Assembly: GCA_029556335.1 (NCBI GenBank)
Contig: JAKQFA010000019.1
Location: 1-52,972 of the forward strand
Length of the DNA: 52,972 nt
Direction: 5' to 3'
Source: Methanobacteriota archaeon
GTDB taxonomy: Archaea; Methanobacteriota; Methanobacteria; Methanobacteriales; Methanobacteriaceae
A model generated the notes under the pieces. That model was not told the origin of the DNA, searched no databases, and worked only from the letters and a program-made list of their open reading frames with translations. The translations under genes and the position numbers were made by a program. This document shows positions 9,256-17,534 of the stretch, piece by piece (position 1 is the stretch's first letter; each line of letters begins with the position of its first letter).

Positions 9256-9280
9256 TATATAAATCTATGTTTTACATAGA
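9256..9280 (-). promoter_or_regulatory. cas operon promoter with overlapping dyad
   Basis: Reading the minus strand, ATTTATATA (9264-9256) is a good archaeal TATA box about 50 bases before the cas6 ATG, giving a predicted start near 9233. Immediately upstream, where the TFB recognition element should lie, is a perfect dyad TCTATGT-TTT-ACATAGA (9264-9280). A regulator bound there would compete with TFB. The promoter is well supported; the operator role is inference. Confidence 0.6.
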
Positions 9281-9309
9281 CAGAAGGATATGATTCATTC
9301 AAAGCCTCA

Positions 9310-9705
9310 TCATTTCACCAGCATCACCGGTACCTTAACGGTTTTCAGGGCATTCTCGGCTACGCTTCCCAGGAGTAACTTTTCCACTCCGGTCCGTCCG
9401 TGGGTGCCGATTATCATCAGATCGGCCCCGGATTTGGTGGCGATCTTGGCCATGTCCTGGCGGGGGTTTCCGAATAGGATGATCTCATCCACCGGGACTT
9501 CTATCTCCTCGCCCCTCCTTCTAACTTCCTCCAGTATGTGCCGTCCCTCTTCTTCCAGTACCTCGAGGGGGAGGATCAGCTTCTCATCCAGGACGTGCAG
9601 GGCCACCACCCGGGTGCCCAGTTCCCTGGCCAGGCCTAGAGCCACCTCCACGGCGCGGTCTGCATACTCTGATCCATCGGTGGGTACCAGTATCTTTTCG
9701 AACAC
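9310..9705 (-). CDS. Universal stress protein, UspA family
   Basis: A 131-aa single-domain universal stress protein. The N-terminal strand KILVPTDGSEYADRA and the C-terminal ATP-binding signature GTHGRTGVEKLLLGS (G-x2-G-x9-G-S) are intact, so it probably binds ATP. Start is a GTG at 9705 with GGGGTGATT just upstream. It lies 53 nt after the flavin reductase gene on the same strand and is the first core gene beside the AT-rich cas island. Its cellular role cannot be read from sequence. Confidence 0.92.
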   Translation of the reverse strand: MFEKILVPTDGSEYADRAVEVALGLARELGTRVVALHVLDEKLILPLEVLEEEGRHILEEVRRRGEEIEVPVDEIILFGNPRQDMAKIATKSGADLMIIGTHGRTGVEKLLLGSVAENALKTVKVPVMLVK

Positions 9706-9758
9706 TTACAATCACCCCATTTATTTATATATCCAGCTTAAATGTTTTTTCACTCTCT

Positions 9759-10301
9759 TTAGTCCAATCTTTTACGATGATCCCCCACCACGAAGTCCTT
9801 CCCACCCAGGTGGAGGACAGGTTTGCTGCGCTCCACATGGAGCAATCCCTCCACTAGGATATCATCCCGGGTGTCTACCCGGACCACTTCCCCCACCACC
9901 AGTTGGTGATCACCACATTCCCTGTCAGAGACCACTTTACATTCTAACCGGGCCACGCATTCCTTAATACCAGGGGCATCAACGATCAACGAATCTTCAT
10001 TGGTTAAGCCCGCCTTTTCCAATTCGTTCACACCCTCGGGGAAGCTTTCACCGGTGATCCATAGCTGCTCCAGGATCTCCTCTCCAGGGAGGTTCACCAC
10101 GAATTCACCACTTTCCTGTAGGTTCTGGTAGGTGTGGTGGGTGGGAGCCGAGGCCACTGCCAGGAGGGGAGGGTTCACAGATACAGGCATGGTGAAGGAG
10201 AAGGGAGCCGCGTTTATCTCCCCCTTCTGGTTGATGGTGGTGATGATGATGGTGGTGCGGGGGGCTAGTACCCGGTAGAACTGTGATAACTCCAGTTCCA
10301 T
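9759..10301 (-). CDS. Flavin reductase-like FMN-binding protein
   Basis: A 180-aa protein of the flavin reductase / flavoredoxin fold. Typical features are the N-terminal APRTTIIITT strand, the FSFTMPVSVNPPLLAVAS segment that cradles FMN, and GEFVVNLPGEE. It would bind FMN and pass electrons; donor and acceptor are unknown. Its ATG directly follows the atwA stop codon without a spacer, which implies translational coupling to the MCR activation ATPase. Confidence 0.85.
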   Translation of the reverse strand: MELELSQFYRVLAPRTTIIITTINQKGEINAAPFSFTMPVSVNPPLLAVASAPTHHTYQNLQESGEFVVNLPGEEILEQLWITGESFPEGVNELEKAGLTNEDSLIVDAPGIKECVARLECKVVSDRECGDHQLVVGEVVRVDTRDDILVEGLLHVERSKPVLHLGGKDFVVGDHRKRLD

Positions 10302-12011
10302 CTACACCGCCTCTTTTTCAAGGTACTTGGCATGGCACCTGTCAATGAACTCTTCACAGAGAGTCCGGGTGTCGCCCTGGTCCACCAAGCGGCCATCCTC
10401 CATCATAATGGCCCTGGTGGCCAGTTCCTGGATGAAGTCCACGTGGTGGCTGACCATGATGAAGGTGGTGTTGAATTCCTGGTTTATTCGTTTCAGGCTG
10501 TTGGAAACAGTCCGCAATGTCAAGGGATCCAGATCTCCGAATGGCTCGTCTAGGTAGAGTATTCTTGGTTGGGTGGCCAGTACCAGGGCTATGGTGGCCC
10601 GGACCTTCTGTCCCCCGGATAGTTCGTAGGAACGCCGGTCCAGTATTTCCAGGGGAAGGTCCAGTGCCTCGAAGATGGGCTTCGCATAGCGGCGCACTGC
10701 CTTCTCCGGGAAGCTGGGGAAGAGTTCATCTAAGACGTCAGGGGAGAGTCCGATCTTCTCCAGCCGGTACTTGGCCTCGTTTTCTGGTAGGTCAGTGAGT
10801 TGGTACAGTATGTCCAGGACCTGGTCGGATATCCCCAATTCCTCGGCTTTCTTCTTGGCAGCGCCTACTACCATCTCGTTTTTCACCCCCAAGCGGTGGG
10901 CGATCTGGTCCCTTATGGTGGCGTGGTGGGTTAAACTGAATTCCTGGTGCATGAATCCCATCTGCCGGCGTATGGTCATCCTTTCAATTCCCGGCTGGTG
11001 CATATCCACCCAGTTCCCATCCAGTTTGTAGGACACTTTTCCCCTGTCGGGCTGGTCTAATCCGGCCATCATACGCATTAACACGGTTTTACCAGCGCCG
11101 CTGGGGCCGATGAGGCTTAATATTTCGCCCTCCTTAACCTCAAAATCCACGTCCTCTAGGGATAGCACGTGCCCTCCCTTCAGCAGGTAGAACCTCCGGG
11201 CCAGGTTTTCCACCCTGATCAGGGTAGAACCCACATCCTGGCTGTCCCTACCAGATATTTCTTCATCCATACCCGAGAGGAATTTATTTATAACTTCATC
11301 AGTCTTTCCCTCATCTTTGACATGGCCGTTTTCCATTAGTATCAGTTTATGGGAGAGGTAACGGTGCACCTCAGGCAGGTGGGATACCAGGAGTACAGTG
11401 ATGCCCAGCTCCTGGTTGATGTTTTTTATAGCATCCAGTATCTCCTGTTTGGTCTTGGGACAGGACATGGTGGCGGGTTCATCCAGGAGCAGTATTTCAG
11501 GCTTCTTCGCGAGTTGCCGGGCCATTATGAGTCTCTGTTTTTCCCCTCCACTCAGTACCGGGGCGAAGTGCTCCGCCTTATCACCCAGGCCCACCAGGTG
11601 CAAAAGCTCCATGGCCTCCTCCATGAACTCGTCATTGGCATGTTCAAAGTCTGTTAAGCCTTCATCACCATATTTAACGCCGTATAATTTACGCACCACG
11701 TTCTGTACCGTGGACTCTGGCCATAAGCCGAAGGATCGTTGCAGGTGGATGGCGGTGGCCTCCCGGAGTTTACGGGAGTAGTAGGCCGGGGAGTCGTGTT
11801 TTACTGTGAGGTCCCCTATGGTTATCTCCCCCTCATCGAAGCTTTCCACACCCCTGATTATGCGCAGTAAGGTGCTCTTACCAGAGCCACTGGTTCCAAT
11901 TATCCCCACAATTTCACCCGGTACCACCTGGAAGCTAACATCAGTAAGGGCCGGGATCTGCACTCCATCCTCAGTTTGGAAGGTTTTTGATAAGTTCTTA
12001 ACAGTTATCAT
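10302..12011 (-). CDS. atwA: Methyl-CoM reductase system component A2
   Basis: A 569-aa soluble protein with two ABC ATPase domains. Domain 1 has Walker A GTSGSGKST (39-47), signature LSGGEKQRL and Walker B ILLLDEPATM; domain 2 has GPSGAGKT, LSGGQKVRA and ILYLDEPFGD. No membrane segment is seen. This matches component A2, known to support ATP-dependent reductive activation of methyl-coenzyme M reductase. I place the start at the ATG at 12011, preceded by GGGTGATT; an in-frame ATG at 12035 has no binding site. A paralogous ABC-F-like role is less likely. Confidence 0.85.
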   Translation of the reverse strand: MITVKNLSKTFQTEDGVQIPALTDVSFQVVPGEIVGIIGTSGSGKSTLLRIIRGVESFDEGEITIGDLTVKHDSPAYYSRKLREATAIHLQRSFGLWPESTVQNVVRKLYGVKYGDEGLTDFEHANDEFMEEAMELLHLVGLGDKAEHFAPVLSGGEKQRLIMARQLAKKPEILLLDEPATMSCPKTKQEILDAIKNINQELGITVLLVSHLPEVHRYLSHKLILMENGHVKDEGKTDEVINKFLSGMDEEISGRDSQDVGSTLIRVENLARRFYLLKGGHVLSLEDVDFEVKEGEILSLIGPSGAGKTVLMRMMAGLDQPDRGKVSYKLDGNWVDMHQPGIERMTIRRQMGFMHQEFSLTHHATIRDQIAHRLGVKNEMVVGAAKKKAEELGISDQVLDILYQLTDLPENEAKYRLEKIGLSPDVLDELFPSFPEKAVRRYAKPIFEALDLPLEILDRRSYELSGGQKVRATIALVLATQPRILYLDEPFGDLDPLTLRTVSNSLKRINQEFNTTFIMVSHHVDFIQELATRAIMMEDGRLVDQGDTRTLCEEFIDRCHAKYLEKEAV

Positions 12012-12301
12012 TTTTTTAATCACCCTGAATATCATTTAGATTTAAATCAATGGTTGCTTTGGCCATCTTCTTTTCTTATAAAAATATTTAGTCCTGGAAC
12101 CTAGTTGTTGATATTGATTTAAAAGATTTTTCTTTACCAGCTTTTAAATTCCACAGAGTCCTGGATCCCCATCTCATGTGTGGCAGGGACAGTTCCCTTT
12201 CCACTAGGATTACCAGCACCCAGGGTTGGGGTTCTGTAACCACCCATTATAAATATATAAAATCTAAAATATTTTTATGGATGAGATAGCTTGAGGGATA
12301 C
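12012..12301. promoter_or_regulatory. Divergent promoter region atwA / nadM
   Basis: This 290-bp gap separates divergent genes. On the plus strand TATAAATATATAAAA (12249-12263) is a TATA box suitable for nadM, whose GAGGG binding site sits just before its ATG. On the minus strand TTTTTATAAG (about 12084-12075) could serve atwA. A short hairpin AGGGA-CAGT-TCCCT lies near 12187-12200. I see no gene here. Confidence 0.5.
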
Positions 12302-12838
12302 ATGGTGAGAATCAAGAGGGGCTTACTGGTGGGCCGCATGCAACCCGTGCACCTGGGTCACATGCAGGTGATTAAAACCATACTGCAGGAGGTGGATGAG
12401 CTTATCATTGGCATTGGAAGCGCCCAGCTAAGTCACAGTATCAAGGACCCCTTCACCGCTGGAGAAAGGGTTATGATGCTTACCAAGTCCCTATCAGAAA
12501 ATAACATTGTCGCATCACGGTACTACGTGCTGCCCATCCAGGACGTTGCCTGTAACAGTGTCTGGGTGTCTCACCTGGAGATGCTGACACCGCCTTTTAG
12601 CAAGGTCTACTCTGGCAATCCACTGGTTCAGAGACTCTTTGTAGAGGCTGGATATGAAGTTAAAATTCCACCACTTTTCAACAGGAAAAACTACTCGGGG
12701 ACCGAGGTAAGGCGGAGGATGCTGGCTGATGAGGACTGGCAGTCCCTCTTACCCAGAACCGTAGTGGAGGTTATCCATGAAATTAGTGGAGTAGCCCGAA
12801 TTAAACATCTCAACCGCAAGGAGGTGAGCGAAGTTTGA
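12302..12838 (+). CDS. nadM: Nicotinamide-nucleotide adenylyltransferase
   Basis: A 178-aa archaeal NMN adenylyltransferase, joining NMN and ATP to give NAD. The nucleotidyltransferase signature GRMQPVHLGH (11-20, with HLGH at 17-20) and the C-terminal NYSGTEVRRRM motif are intact. Start ATG has GAGGG just upstream. It leads a tight plus-strand run with moaE (4-nt overlap), the HD hydrolase, ubiX and cbiT, all cofactor or nucleotide genes. Confidence 0.93.
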   Translation: MVRIKRGLLVGRMQPVHLGHMQVIKTILQEVDELIIGIGSAQLSHSIKDPFTAGERVMMLTKSLSENNIVASRYYVLPIQDVACNSVWVSHLEMLTPPFSKVYSGNPLVQRLFVEAGYEVKIPPLFNRKNYSGTEVRRRMLADEDWQSLLPRTVVEVIHEISGVARIKHLNRKEVSEV

Positions 12839-13272
12839 CCATTAAACTCATAAGACCAGATGAAGACCGGATCACCATCTACCAGTTAATAGATGAAATG
12901 AAGAACATCCCCCAGATCAATGAATGTGGAGCTATATTCACCTTCGAAGGCCTGGTGCGTGGCGAAGAGAAGGAACTGAGCACCCACGCCCTGAACTTGA
13001 CCACCACTGATTATGATAAAACCCAGGAGGAACTGGAAAACTTGGTGGAGGATGTTAAGGACAAACACCAGGTCAAGGAGGTGGCGGTGGTTCACTACCT
13101 GGGCCAGTTCCAACCCGGAGACCCCCTGTTTTTGGTGGCGGTAGCCGGGGCCCACCGGCAAGAAACCCGATCCGCCCTTAACGAAGTTATCGAGAGGGTT
13201 AAGTACGAACTGGATTTCCAGAAGGAAGAGGAAACCAATCAGGGTAACCGTATCATAATGTCCGGAGGGTAA
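12835..13272 (+). CDS. moaE: Molybdopterin synthase large subunit MoaE
   Basis: A 145-aa MoaE, which inserts sulfur into precursor Z with MoaD to make molybdopterin; methanogens need it for formylmethanofuran dehydrogenase. AVVHYLG, the AHR motif at 106-108 and Lys123 / Lys130, matching the two catalytic lysines of bacterial MoaE, are present. The usual WKRE is here QKEE. The start is TTG at 12835 overlapping the nadM stop, with a very strong GGAGGTGAG site six bases before. No moaD gene is adjacent. Confidence 0.85.
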   Translation: MTIKLIRPDEDRITIYQLIDEMKNIPQINECGAIFTFEGLVRGEEKELSTHALNLTTTDYDKTQEELENLVEDVKDKHQVKEVAVVHYLGQFQPGDPLFLVAVAGAHRQETRSALNEVIERVKYELDFQKEEETNQGNRIIMSGG

Positions 13273-13273
13273 T

Positions 13274-14434
13274 ATGAAGTCCATCAGGGACAGCGTCCAT
13301 GGCGACCTGCAATTGGATGAGTTTGAATTAAAACTGGTTGACACCCCGGAGATCCAGAGACTGCGCCGTATAAAGCAGTTGGGATTCACTTACCTGGTCT
13401 ATCCCGGTGCTAACCACACCCGTTTCGAGCACTCCATGGGCACCATGTACTTGGCTGGTAGGATGGCCCTGAATCTGGACCTGGACCCTGATAAGAAGAC
13501 CCTGATCCGGGTCTGCGCCGCCCTGCACGACGCTGGGCACGGACCCTTCTCCCATGTCTCGGAGGGAGTGTTGGAAACATCCCATGAAAAGCTCACCACA
13601 CATTTAATTAAAAAATCAGCCCTGGGAGACATCTTATCCGAGAGGTACAATTTGAAGGAAGTGGTGGACATCATCAGCGGACAGGGACCCCTGGGACAGA
13701 TCGTATCCGGGGATCTGGACGTGGATCGTATGGACTACCTCCTCCGGGACTCCTACTACACCGGGGTGGCCTACGGGATCATCGATGTGGAGCGGCTCAT
13801 CAACAACATGCACCTGGATGGAGAGAACCTCACCCTCCACCGTAAGGGTGTGCAGGCTGCGGAGGCCATGCTCCTGGCCCGGTACTTCATGTACCCCAGC
13901 GTGTACCAGCACCACACCACCCGTATCGTCAACGCCATGTTCAGGCGCTGCCTTAGCCATCTATTTAAAGGGGGTGTTATCCAGTCCCCTGAGATCTACC
14001 GCTACGATGATGCGGATATAGTCAGCGCCGCCCGGAATGAGAAGGGCTACATCCGGGACATCATCCATCGCCTGGATAATCGGCAACTCTTTAAACGGGT
14101 CTACGCCCTTAAGCTGAATAACTTGGAGGACCCCATGACTGTTTTTAGTATGGACGATGCCAGGAACCGCCAGTCCGAAGTGGAAATAGCAGAGGACCTG
14201 GGAGTGGAGGAGGACTACATCCTCATCGACCCCCCCGAGTATCCCACCTTCAACGAGAGCGCACCAGTATCGGTGTATGGCTCCACTAAGACTCTGGGAG
14301 AGGTTTCTAACCTGGTGGTTGCCCTGGAGCATGCCCGTTTCAACCATGCAGACTTGTCCATTTACATGCCCCAGGAGGCGGCATCCCGGGTGAAGGGATT
14401 TCCCTTCCGGGATTATCTGAACATACCCGACTAG
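13274..14434 (+). CDS. HD-domain phosphohydrolase (SAMHD1/dGTPase-like)
   Basis: A 386-aa protein beginning with KSIRDSVHGDLQL, typical of the COG1078 HD phosphohydrolases. Metal ligands His53 (TRFEHSMG), His85-Asp86 (AALHDAGHGPFSH) and Asp151 (DVDRMDYLLRDS) form the HD site. Relatives hydrolyse dNTPs; the substrate here is not known. Start ATG lies 1 nt after moaE with GGAGGG from the moaE 3' end as binding site. Confidence 0.88.
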   Translation: MKSIRDSVHGDLQLDEFELKLVDTPEIQRLRRIKQLGFTYLVYPGANHTRFEHSMGTMYLAGRMALNLDLDPDKKTLIRVCAALHDAGHGPFSHVSEGVLETSHEKLTTHLIKKSALGDILSERYNLKEVVDIISGQGPLGQIVSGDLDVDRMDYLLRDSYYTGVAYGIIDVERLINNMHLDGENLTLHRKGVQAAEAMLLARYFMYPSVYQHHTTRIVNAMFRRCLSHLFKGGVIQSPEIYRYDDADIVSAARNEKGYIRDIIHRLDNRQLFKRVYALKLNNLEDPMTVFSMDDARNRQSEVEIAEDLGVEEDYILIDPPEYPTFNESAPVSVYGSTKTLGEVSNLVVALEHARFNHADLSIYMPQEAASRVKGFPFRDYLNIPD

Positions 14435-14489
14435 AAATTACGAAGAACAACTATTTTAAAAATAAGAACAGGATGGTGATGAATTTTAT

Positions 14490-15050
14490 ATGATAGTGGT
14501 TGCCATTACCGGGGCCAGTGGTGTGGTCTACGGTGTTAGACTCCTGGAAGCCCTTAAAGAAGCCGGTAAGAAAACTGCTCTTCTGGTTACGGAGCCGGCC
14601 CGGATTATTATTGACTACGAACTGGAGATCAGTGCATCGGAGTTGGAGAGTTTAGCGTACCGTGTCTACGATTCTAAGGACCTTACCGCTGCTATTAACA
14701 GTGGCTCCTGCCGCTTTGAGTCCATGGTGATTGTGCCTGCCACCATGAAAACCGTGGCCGCCATCAGCCAGGGATATGCCAGTAACGCTGTGACCCGAAC
14801 TGCAGATGTGGCCCTTAAGGAGCACCGGAAGCTGGTGATGGTGCCACGGGAAACTCCCCTGCGCCAGGTTCACCTGGAAAATATGTTGAAACTCTCCCGG
14901 GAGGGCGTTATCATACTGCCGGCCATGCCAGCCTTCTACCACCAGCCCGAGGATATGGGGGACTTGGTGGACTTCGTGGTGGGTAAGATCCTGGATGTGC
15001 TCTGTATCGACCACCACCTCTACCAGCGCTGGAGGGAGGGAGAGCCATGA
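14490..15050 (+). CDS. ubiX: UbiX-family flavin prenyltransferase
   Basis: A 186-aa UbiX protein, making prenylated FMN for UbiD-type decarboxylases. The N-terminal AITGASGVVYGVRLLEAL loop, the PATMKTVAAISQGYASNAVTR segment and the phosphate-binding VPRETPLRQVHLENM motif are all present. In archaea, prenyl-FMN serves the anhydromevalonate phosphate decarboxylase of the modified mevalonate route (known for some archaea; inferred here). GGTGATG precedes the ATG. It overlaps cbiT by ATGA. Confidence 0.94.
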   Translation: MIVVAITGASGVVYGVRLLEALKEAGKKTALLVTEPARIIIDYELEISASELESLAYRVYDSKDLTAAINSGSCRFESMVIVPATMKTVAAISQGYASNAVTRTADVALKEHRKLVMVPRETPLRQVHLENMLKLSREGVIILPAMPAFYHQPEDMGDLVDFVVGKILDVLCIDHHLYQRWREGEP

Positions 15051-15613
15051 TCCCTGATGAGGACTTTTACAAGGTACCTGAAGTACCGGGGCCTAGTAAG
15101 GAGGAGGTCCGCTGCCTGGTAATGTGCCATTCAAGGGTGAAGGAGGGGGACGTGGTCCTGGAGGTGGGCTGCGGTACAGGAGGGCTTACAGTGGAGTTAT
15201 CCAGACGGGCGGCCAAGGTCTACTCTGTGGACAAGAACCCCCAGGCCCTGGAGGTAACCCTGACCAACCTCAGGAAACTGAACCCCCAGGGGGAGGTGGA
15301 ACTCATACTGGGAGATGCACTGGAGGCCATGGAGGATTTGCCCCCCTACGACCTCCTGGTGGTGGGGGGTAGTAGTGGTGAATTGGAGGAGATAATCAGG
15401 AAGGCTTACCAGCAACTCCAGGCTGGGGGCCGGGTTGTAGTCACCGCCATACTCCTAGAGACAAGACTGCGCAGCCTTAAAGTTATGGAGGACCTGGAGA
15501 TGGAGCCCCGTATAGTGGAGGTCTTCGTGGCCCGGGGCAGAACCACCCAGATGGGCACCATGATGCAGGGACTGAACCCCGTGGCCATCATATCTGGTGT
15601 GAAAAAACTCTGA
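15047..15613 (+). CDS. cbiT: Cobalt-precorrin C15 methyltransferase CbiT
   Basis: A 188-aa class I SAM methyltransferase resembling CbiT, which methylates C15 with decarboxylation in anaerobic cobalamin synthesis. The start IPDEDFYKVPEVPGPSKEEV is the family signature, followed by the SAM loop VLEVGCGTGGLT (37-48) and acidic motif VDKNPQAL. Methanogens need corrinoids for the Mtr methyltransferase. It overlaps ubiX by four bases, so the two are coupled. Confidence 0.93.
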   Translation: MIPDEDFYKVPEVPGPSKEEVRCLVMCHSRVKEGDVVLEVGCGTGGLTVELSRRAAKVYSVDKNPQALEVTLTNLRKLNPQGEVELILGDALEAMEDLPPYDLLVVGGSSGELEEIIRKAYQQLQAGGRVVVTAILLETRLRSLKVMEDLEMEPRIVEVFVARGRTTQMGTMMQGLNPVAIISGVKKL

Positions 15614-15634
15614 ACCAGGAATGGAGCTTATCAT

Positions 15635-16405
15635 ATGAAGATAGGGGAAAACCTGAGTTGGAGAGTGAAACTGGGCATCATCTTAGTGTTCACATCAATA
15701 GTACTTTACATTGCACTGTACTGGACATTCCACGACCCCCATCAAGAACTTTTCCTCCTGGGCATTGACCTGGCCTTCGTACCCCTGGAGGTGTTGTTTG
15801 TGGTACTGGTCATTGAAACTGCCATTGGGGAGCGGGAGAAGAGGATTATGATGGAGAAGATGAACATGGTCATAGGCACCTTCTTCAGTGAGGTGGGTGC
15901 AGAGCTACTCACCAGGATCACCAACTATGACCCGGACACCGATAAGATACGCCACTCCCTCCTGGTTAACGCCAACTGGTCTGCTGCCGACTATAAAAGG
16001 GCCATTGGGGATATCGAAAAATTTGACTACACCCTGGAAATTACAGGCAGGGATGCCAACTCCCTGGAGTTTCTGGTGTCAACCAAGGAGTTCCTAGTGC
16101 AAAACAGGAAGTTTCTTCTGGGCCTCATGGAGAACCCCAACCTCCTGGAACACGAAACCTTCACTGATCTTTTGCGCTCCGTCTTCCACCTCACCGAGGA
16201 GCTGGAAGGCAGGGCAAATTTAACCAACCTCTCCAAGGCAGACTACGCACACCTTGCTGGTGATATTATACGGGTCTACAGCATCTTAATATATGAATGG
16301 ATCTGTTATATGCAGCATTTAATGGAGAACTATCCTTACCTATTTTCCTTGGCTGTGCGGAAGAATCCCTTCGACCCCGAGGCCAGCGTGGAGATCGGGG
16401 GTTGA
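15635..16405 (+). CDS. Hypothetical membrane protein, two TM helices
   Basis: A 256-aa protein I do not recognise. Residues about 9-29 and 40-63 are hydrophobic helices; the rest is a mostly helical soluble domain containing acidic and basic patches, with no catalytic motif I can name. The N-terminal pair followed by a long domain suggests an anchored cytoplasmic protein. It sits 21 nt after cbiT with GGAATGGAGC before the ATG, so it probably belongs to the same transcript. Confidence 0.8.
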   Translation: MKIGENLSWRVKLGIILVFTSIVLYIALYWTFHDPHQELFLLGIDLAFVPLEVLFVVLVIETAIGEREKRIMMEKMNMVIGTFFSEVGAELLTRITNYDPDTDKIRHSLLVNANWSAADYKRAIGDIEKFDYTLEITGRDANSLEFLVSTKEFLVQNRKFLLGLMENPNLLEHETFTDLLRSVFHLTEELEGRANLTNLSKADYAHLAGDIIRVYSILIYEWICYMQHLMENYPYLFSLAVRKNPFDPEASVEIGG

Positions 16406-16533
16406 ATTTTCTTGTGGATGTGTGGCTTGTAAATCATCCCAGAATTCCTCCTTTGTGAACTGATGCTCATGTTTCGTAACCTATTTAAAGGGTGGGACTA
16501 ATATATTCCTAAAACAATAATGTGGTTGATGTA

Positions 16534-16779
16534 ATGGAGAGCTTAACTCCTGAGCAATATCGACAGATGGTAAAAAAGGTAATAGATTTTAAACGTTTAA
16601 ATGGAAAACTCCCAGAGTCCACAGTCATAGATGGCTGCCGTATTATCAAGAAAGACTACATCGACATGATCGAAATGGTGAACAAGTTTTACTTGGAGAC
16701 GGGAAGAAACCCTGGTCTGGTGGAAATCGGATCAGGAGACCAGCACTGCAACAATAGAGAAAACCTCTTAATTCACTAG
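16534..16779 (+). CDS. Small protein with two pseudomurein-binding repeats
   Basis: An 81-aa protein made almost wholly of two tandem PMBR-like units. Unit 1 has QYRQMVKKVIDFKRLNGKLP and unit 2 YIDMIEMVNKFYLETGRNP, matching the Y-x2-M-x3-V-x2-F-x3-G-R/K-x-P pattern. Such repeats bind pseudomurein, the Methanobacteriales wall polymer. There is no signal peptide, so export or a cytoplasmic role is open. I prefer the ATG at 16534 (GGTTGATG upstream) over the GTG at 16522. A TATA-like TATTTAAA lies at 16482-16489. Confidence 0.75.
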   Translation: MESLTPEQYRQMVKKVIDFKRLNGKLPESTVIDGCRIIKKDYIDMIEMVNKFYLETGRNPGLVEIGSGDQHCNNRENLLIH

Positions 16780-16858
16780 AAAAACATCGCAACTCTTCGG
16801 ATGTTCCTTAAACTCCCTGGAATAAAAAATTGACGCTTATTTTACTTTAACTTGGGTA

Positions 16859-16916
16859 CTCGCTCTTAATGAGTGAGGCACTTTTCTATGGTACACGAAT
16901 GGCAGCTTTATTCGTG
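16859..16916. terminator. Twin hairpins between convergent genes
   Basis: Two consecutive stem-loops lie between the PMBR gene and mobA: CTCGCTC-TTAAT-GAGTGAG (16859-16877, one G-T pair) and CACGAAT-nine bases-ATTCGTG (16894-16916, perfect 7 bp). Neither has a long T run directly after it, but T-rich sequence flanks both. They probably mark transcript ends for the convergent genes. Confidence 0.35.
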
Positions 16917-16923
16917 GATCCTA

Positions 16924-17532
16924 CTATTTTAACTTCTTTTTTTCCAAGACCTCCACATCTTGGAGGCGGTTGAGGTTGAGGAAGGTATTACCCCCGGGAT
17001 CCAGGGACTCTGCATCCAGGTACAGTACCTTCAACTGGTTAAAAATGGATTGAACATCCCGCCTTCCCTGCTGGATTATTTTTTCTATAACTGGTAGGAC
17101 ATCCTCTTTACTGTACACGGCGTGCAATGGCTCGGTCCGGCCGTCACTCCATCTGGGTACCAGGGCCTGGTAGTCCTCCAGGGGGTGTTCCAGCATTTCT
17201 TCCACGAAGTGGGGGCTGATGCAGGGCGAGTCACAGGGAATGATCAGGGCATGGTCCGACTTCAAAGCTTCCAGTCCACTTAGGATCCCAAGCAATGGTC
17301 CCTGGTCCCTTTCCCGGTCCAAGACTACCCTCAATTCTCCCTTGAAATCCCTCAGTATCTGCTGGTAGGCCTGTTCCTGTTTCTCATCCCTGAGTACCAG
17401 GATGATCTCATCCAGGGGTGGTAAGGAATTAAGTACCCGCTGGAGGAGGGTTTGGCCATGGAAAAATAGGGTGCCCTTGTCCTTTCCCATTCTCCTTCCC
17501 CGGCCTCCGCAGAGGATTATGCAGGACTTCAT
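16924..17532 (-). CDS. mobA: Molybdenum cofactor guanylyltransferase MobA
   Basis: A 202-aa MobA-like nucleotidyltransferase, attaching GMP to molybdopterin. The GTP-binding LCGGRGRRMGKDKG (7-20), VLDRERDQGPLLGIL and the metal-binding IPCDSP are all intact. A tungsten-cofactor role is equally possible in a methanogen. The ATG follows the guaB stop by 2 nt, so GTP synthesis and GTP use appear to share a transcript. Confidence 0.9.
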   Translation of the reverse strand: MKSCIILCGGRGRRMGKDKGTLFFHGQTLLQRVLNSLPPLDEIILVLRDEKQEQAYQQILRDFKGELRVVLDRERDQGPLLGILSGLEALKSDHALIIPCDSPCISPHFVEEMLEHPLEDYQALVPRWSDGRTEPLHAVYSKEDVLPVIEKIIQQGRRDVQSIFNQLKVLYLDAESLDPGGNTFLNLNRLQDVEVLEKKKLK

Positions 17533-17534
17533 AT

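Noticed and set aside
9290..9967. Long plus-strand frame opposite the usp and flavin reductase genes
   Set aside because: Arg/Ser/Pro-rich antisense shadow of two well-supported genes; no binding site or domain.
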